Source: CAZMUQ01 sp964569845 (GTDB lineage: Archaea; Thermoproteota; Bathyarchaeia; Hecatellales; Hecatellaceae). Taken from it: a DNA stretch of 13,957 nt. Shown here in pieces: positions 13,884 through 13,957 of this stretch. The stretch is taken from the NCBI GenBank assembly GCA_964569845.1, contig CAZMUQ010000027.1, positions 1-13,957 on the forward strand, read 5' to 3'. How positions within the stretch are numbered: the first letter of the stretch is position 1; each line of letters begins with the position of its first letter. Both the position numbers and the translations under genes were made by a program. The notes beneath the pieces are model-generated. The model saw nothing but the letters and a program-made list of their open reading frames with translations. It was not told where the DNA came from and did no database searches.

Positions 13884-13957
13884 TAATTTTTAACCCCCCA
13901 AATTTAACTTCCAACAATTACACTTTTATACTTCACCCTTTATTACCCCCTAATTCT
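13884..13957 (-). promoter_or_regulatory. Promoter of the small membrane protein gene
   Basis: On the minus strand GTATAAAAGT (13922-13931) matches the archaeal TATA consensus. Transcription would begin near 13901, giving a leader of about 18 nt that starts at the G-rich putative SD (13894-13899). Position and consensus only. Confidence 0.45.

Noticed and set aside
1..13957. CRISPR arrays, tRNA or rRNA genes
   Set aside because: No regularly spaced repeats, no cloverleaf-like tRNA sequence and no rRNA stretch were recognised on either strand by eye.

Overview
The window is archaeal and A+T-rich. It carries two HdrB-type CCG domains, an HdrA fused to an MvhD domain, homologues of formylmethanofuran dehydrogenase (Fwd) subunits, archease, a DUF1614 membrane protein, TATA-like promoters and a C/D box sRNA. 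About half of the genes appear to start with TTG, often behind an AGGT-type Shine-Dalgarno (SD) sequence. The mix fits an anaerobic, probably TACK-type (for example Bathyarchaeia-like) or related archaeon. The exact lineage cannot be fixed from the sequence alone.

Layout, left to right. Bases 44-2793 (minus) hold a two-gene operon: an AMP-forming acyl-CoA synthetase followed by an HMG-CoA-lyase-like enzyme that lacks the usual catalytic cysteine. Bases 2964-3743 (minus) hold a DUF1614 membrane protein whose 5' end touches a TnpB-only insertion element (about 3808-5029, minus). The TnpB has an altered RuvC-III motif. Just outside the element, on the plus strand at about 5066-5122, is a well-formed C/D box sRNA. 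Bases 5127-7070 (minus) hold hdrC-hdrB-archease as a tight operon. Bases 7167-7829 (minus) hold an AcuA-like GNAT acetyltransferase with its own palindrome-bearing promoter region. Bases 7930-11652 (minus) hold an HdrA-MvhD fusion and an eight-cluster FwdF-like polyferredoxin. From a shared 127-bp promoter region, two genes run on the plus strand: an FwdG-like iron-sulfur protein with an extra N-terminal cluster domain (11780-12250) and an FwdB homologue (12280-13569). A small putative membrane protein converges from the right (13692-13883, minus).

Taken together, the right two thirds encode an electron-transfer assembly resembling the Hdr-Fwd supercomplex of methanogens: HdrABC with MvhD, FwdF and FwdG wires, and the FwdB scaffold. 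No FwdA, FwdC or FwdD gene is present. In the FwdB homologue the positions of the metal-ligand Cys, the neighbouring His and the catalytic Arg of methanogen FwdB are Gly, Tyr and Pro. The assembly therefore looks like an Hdr-Fwd-type machine without the formate/CO2 active site. This is the most interesting feature of the window. Identifications rest on motif recognition and recalled family sequences; no database search was possible.
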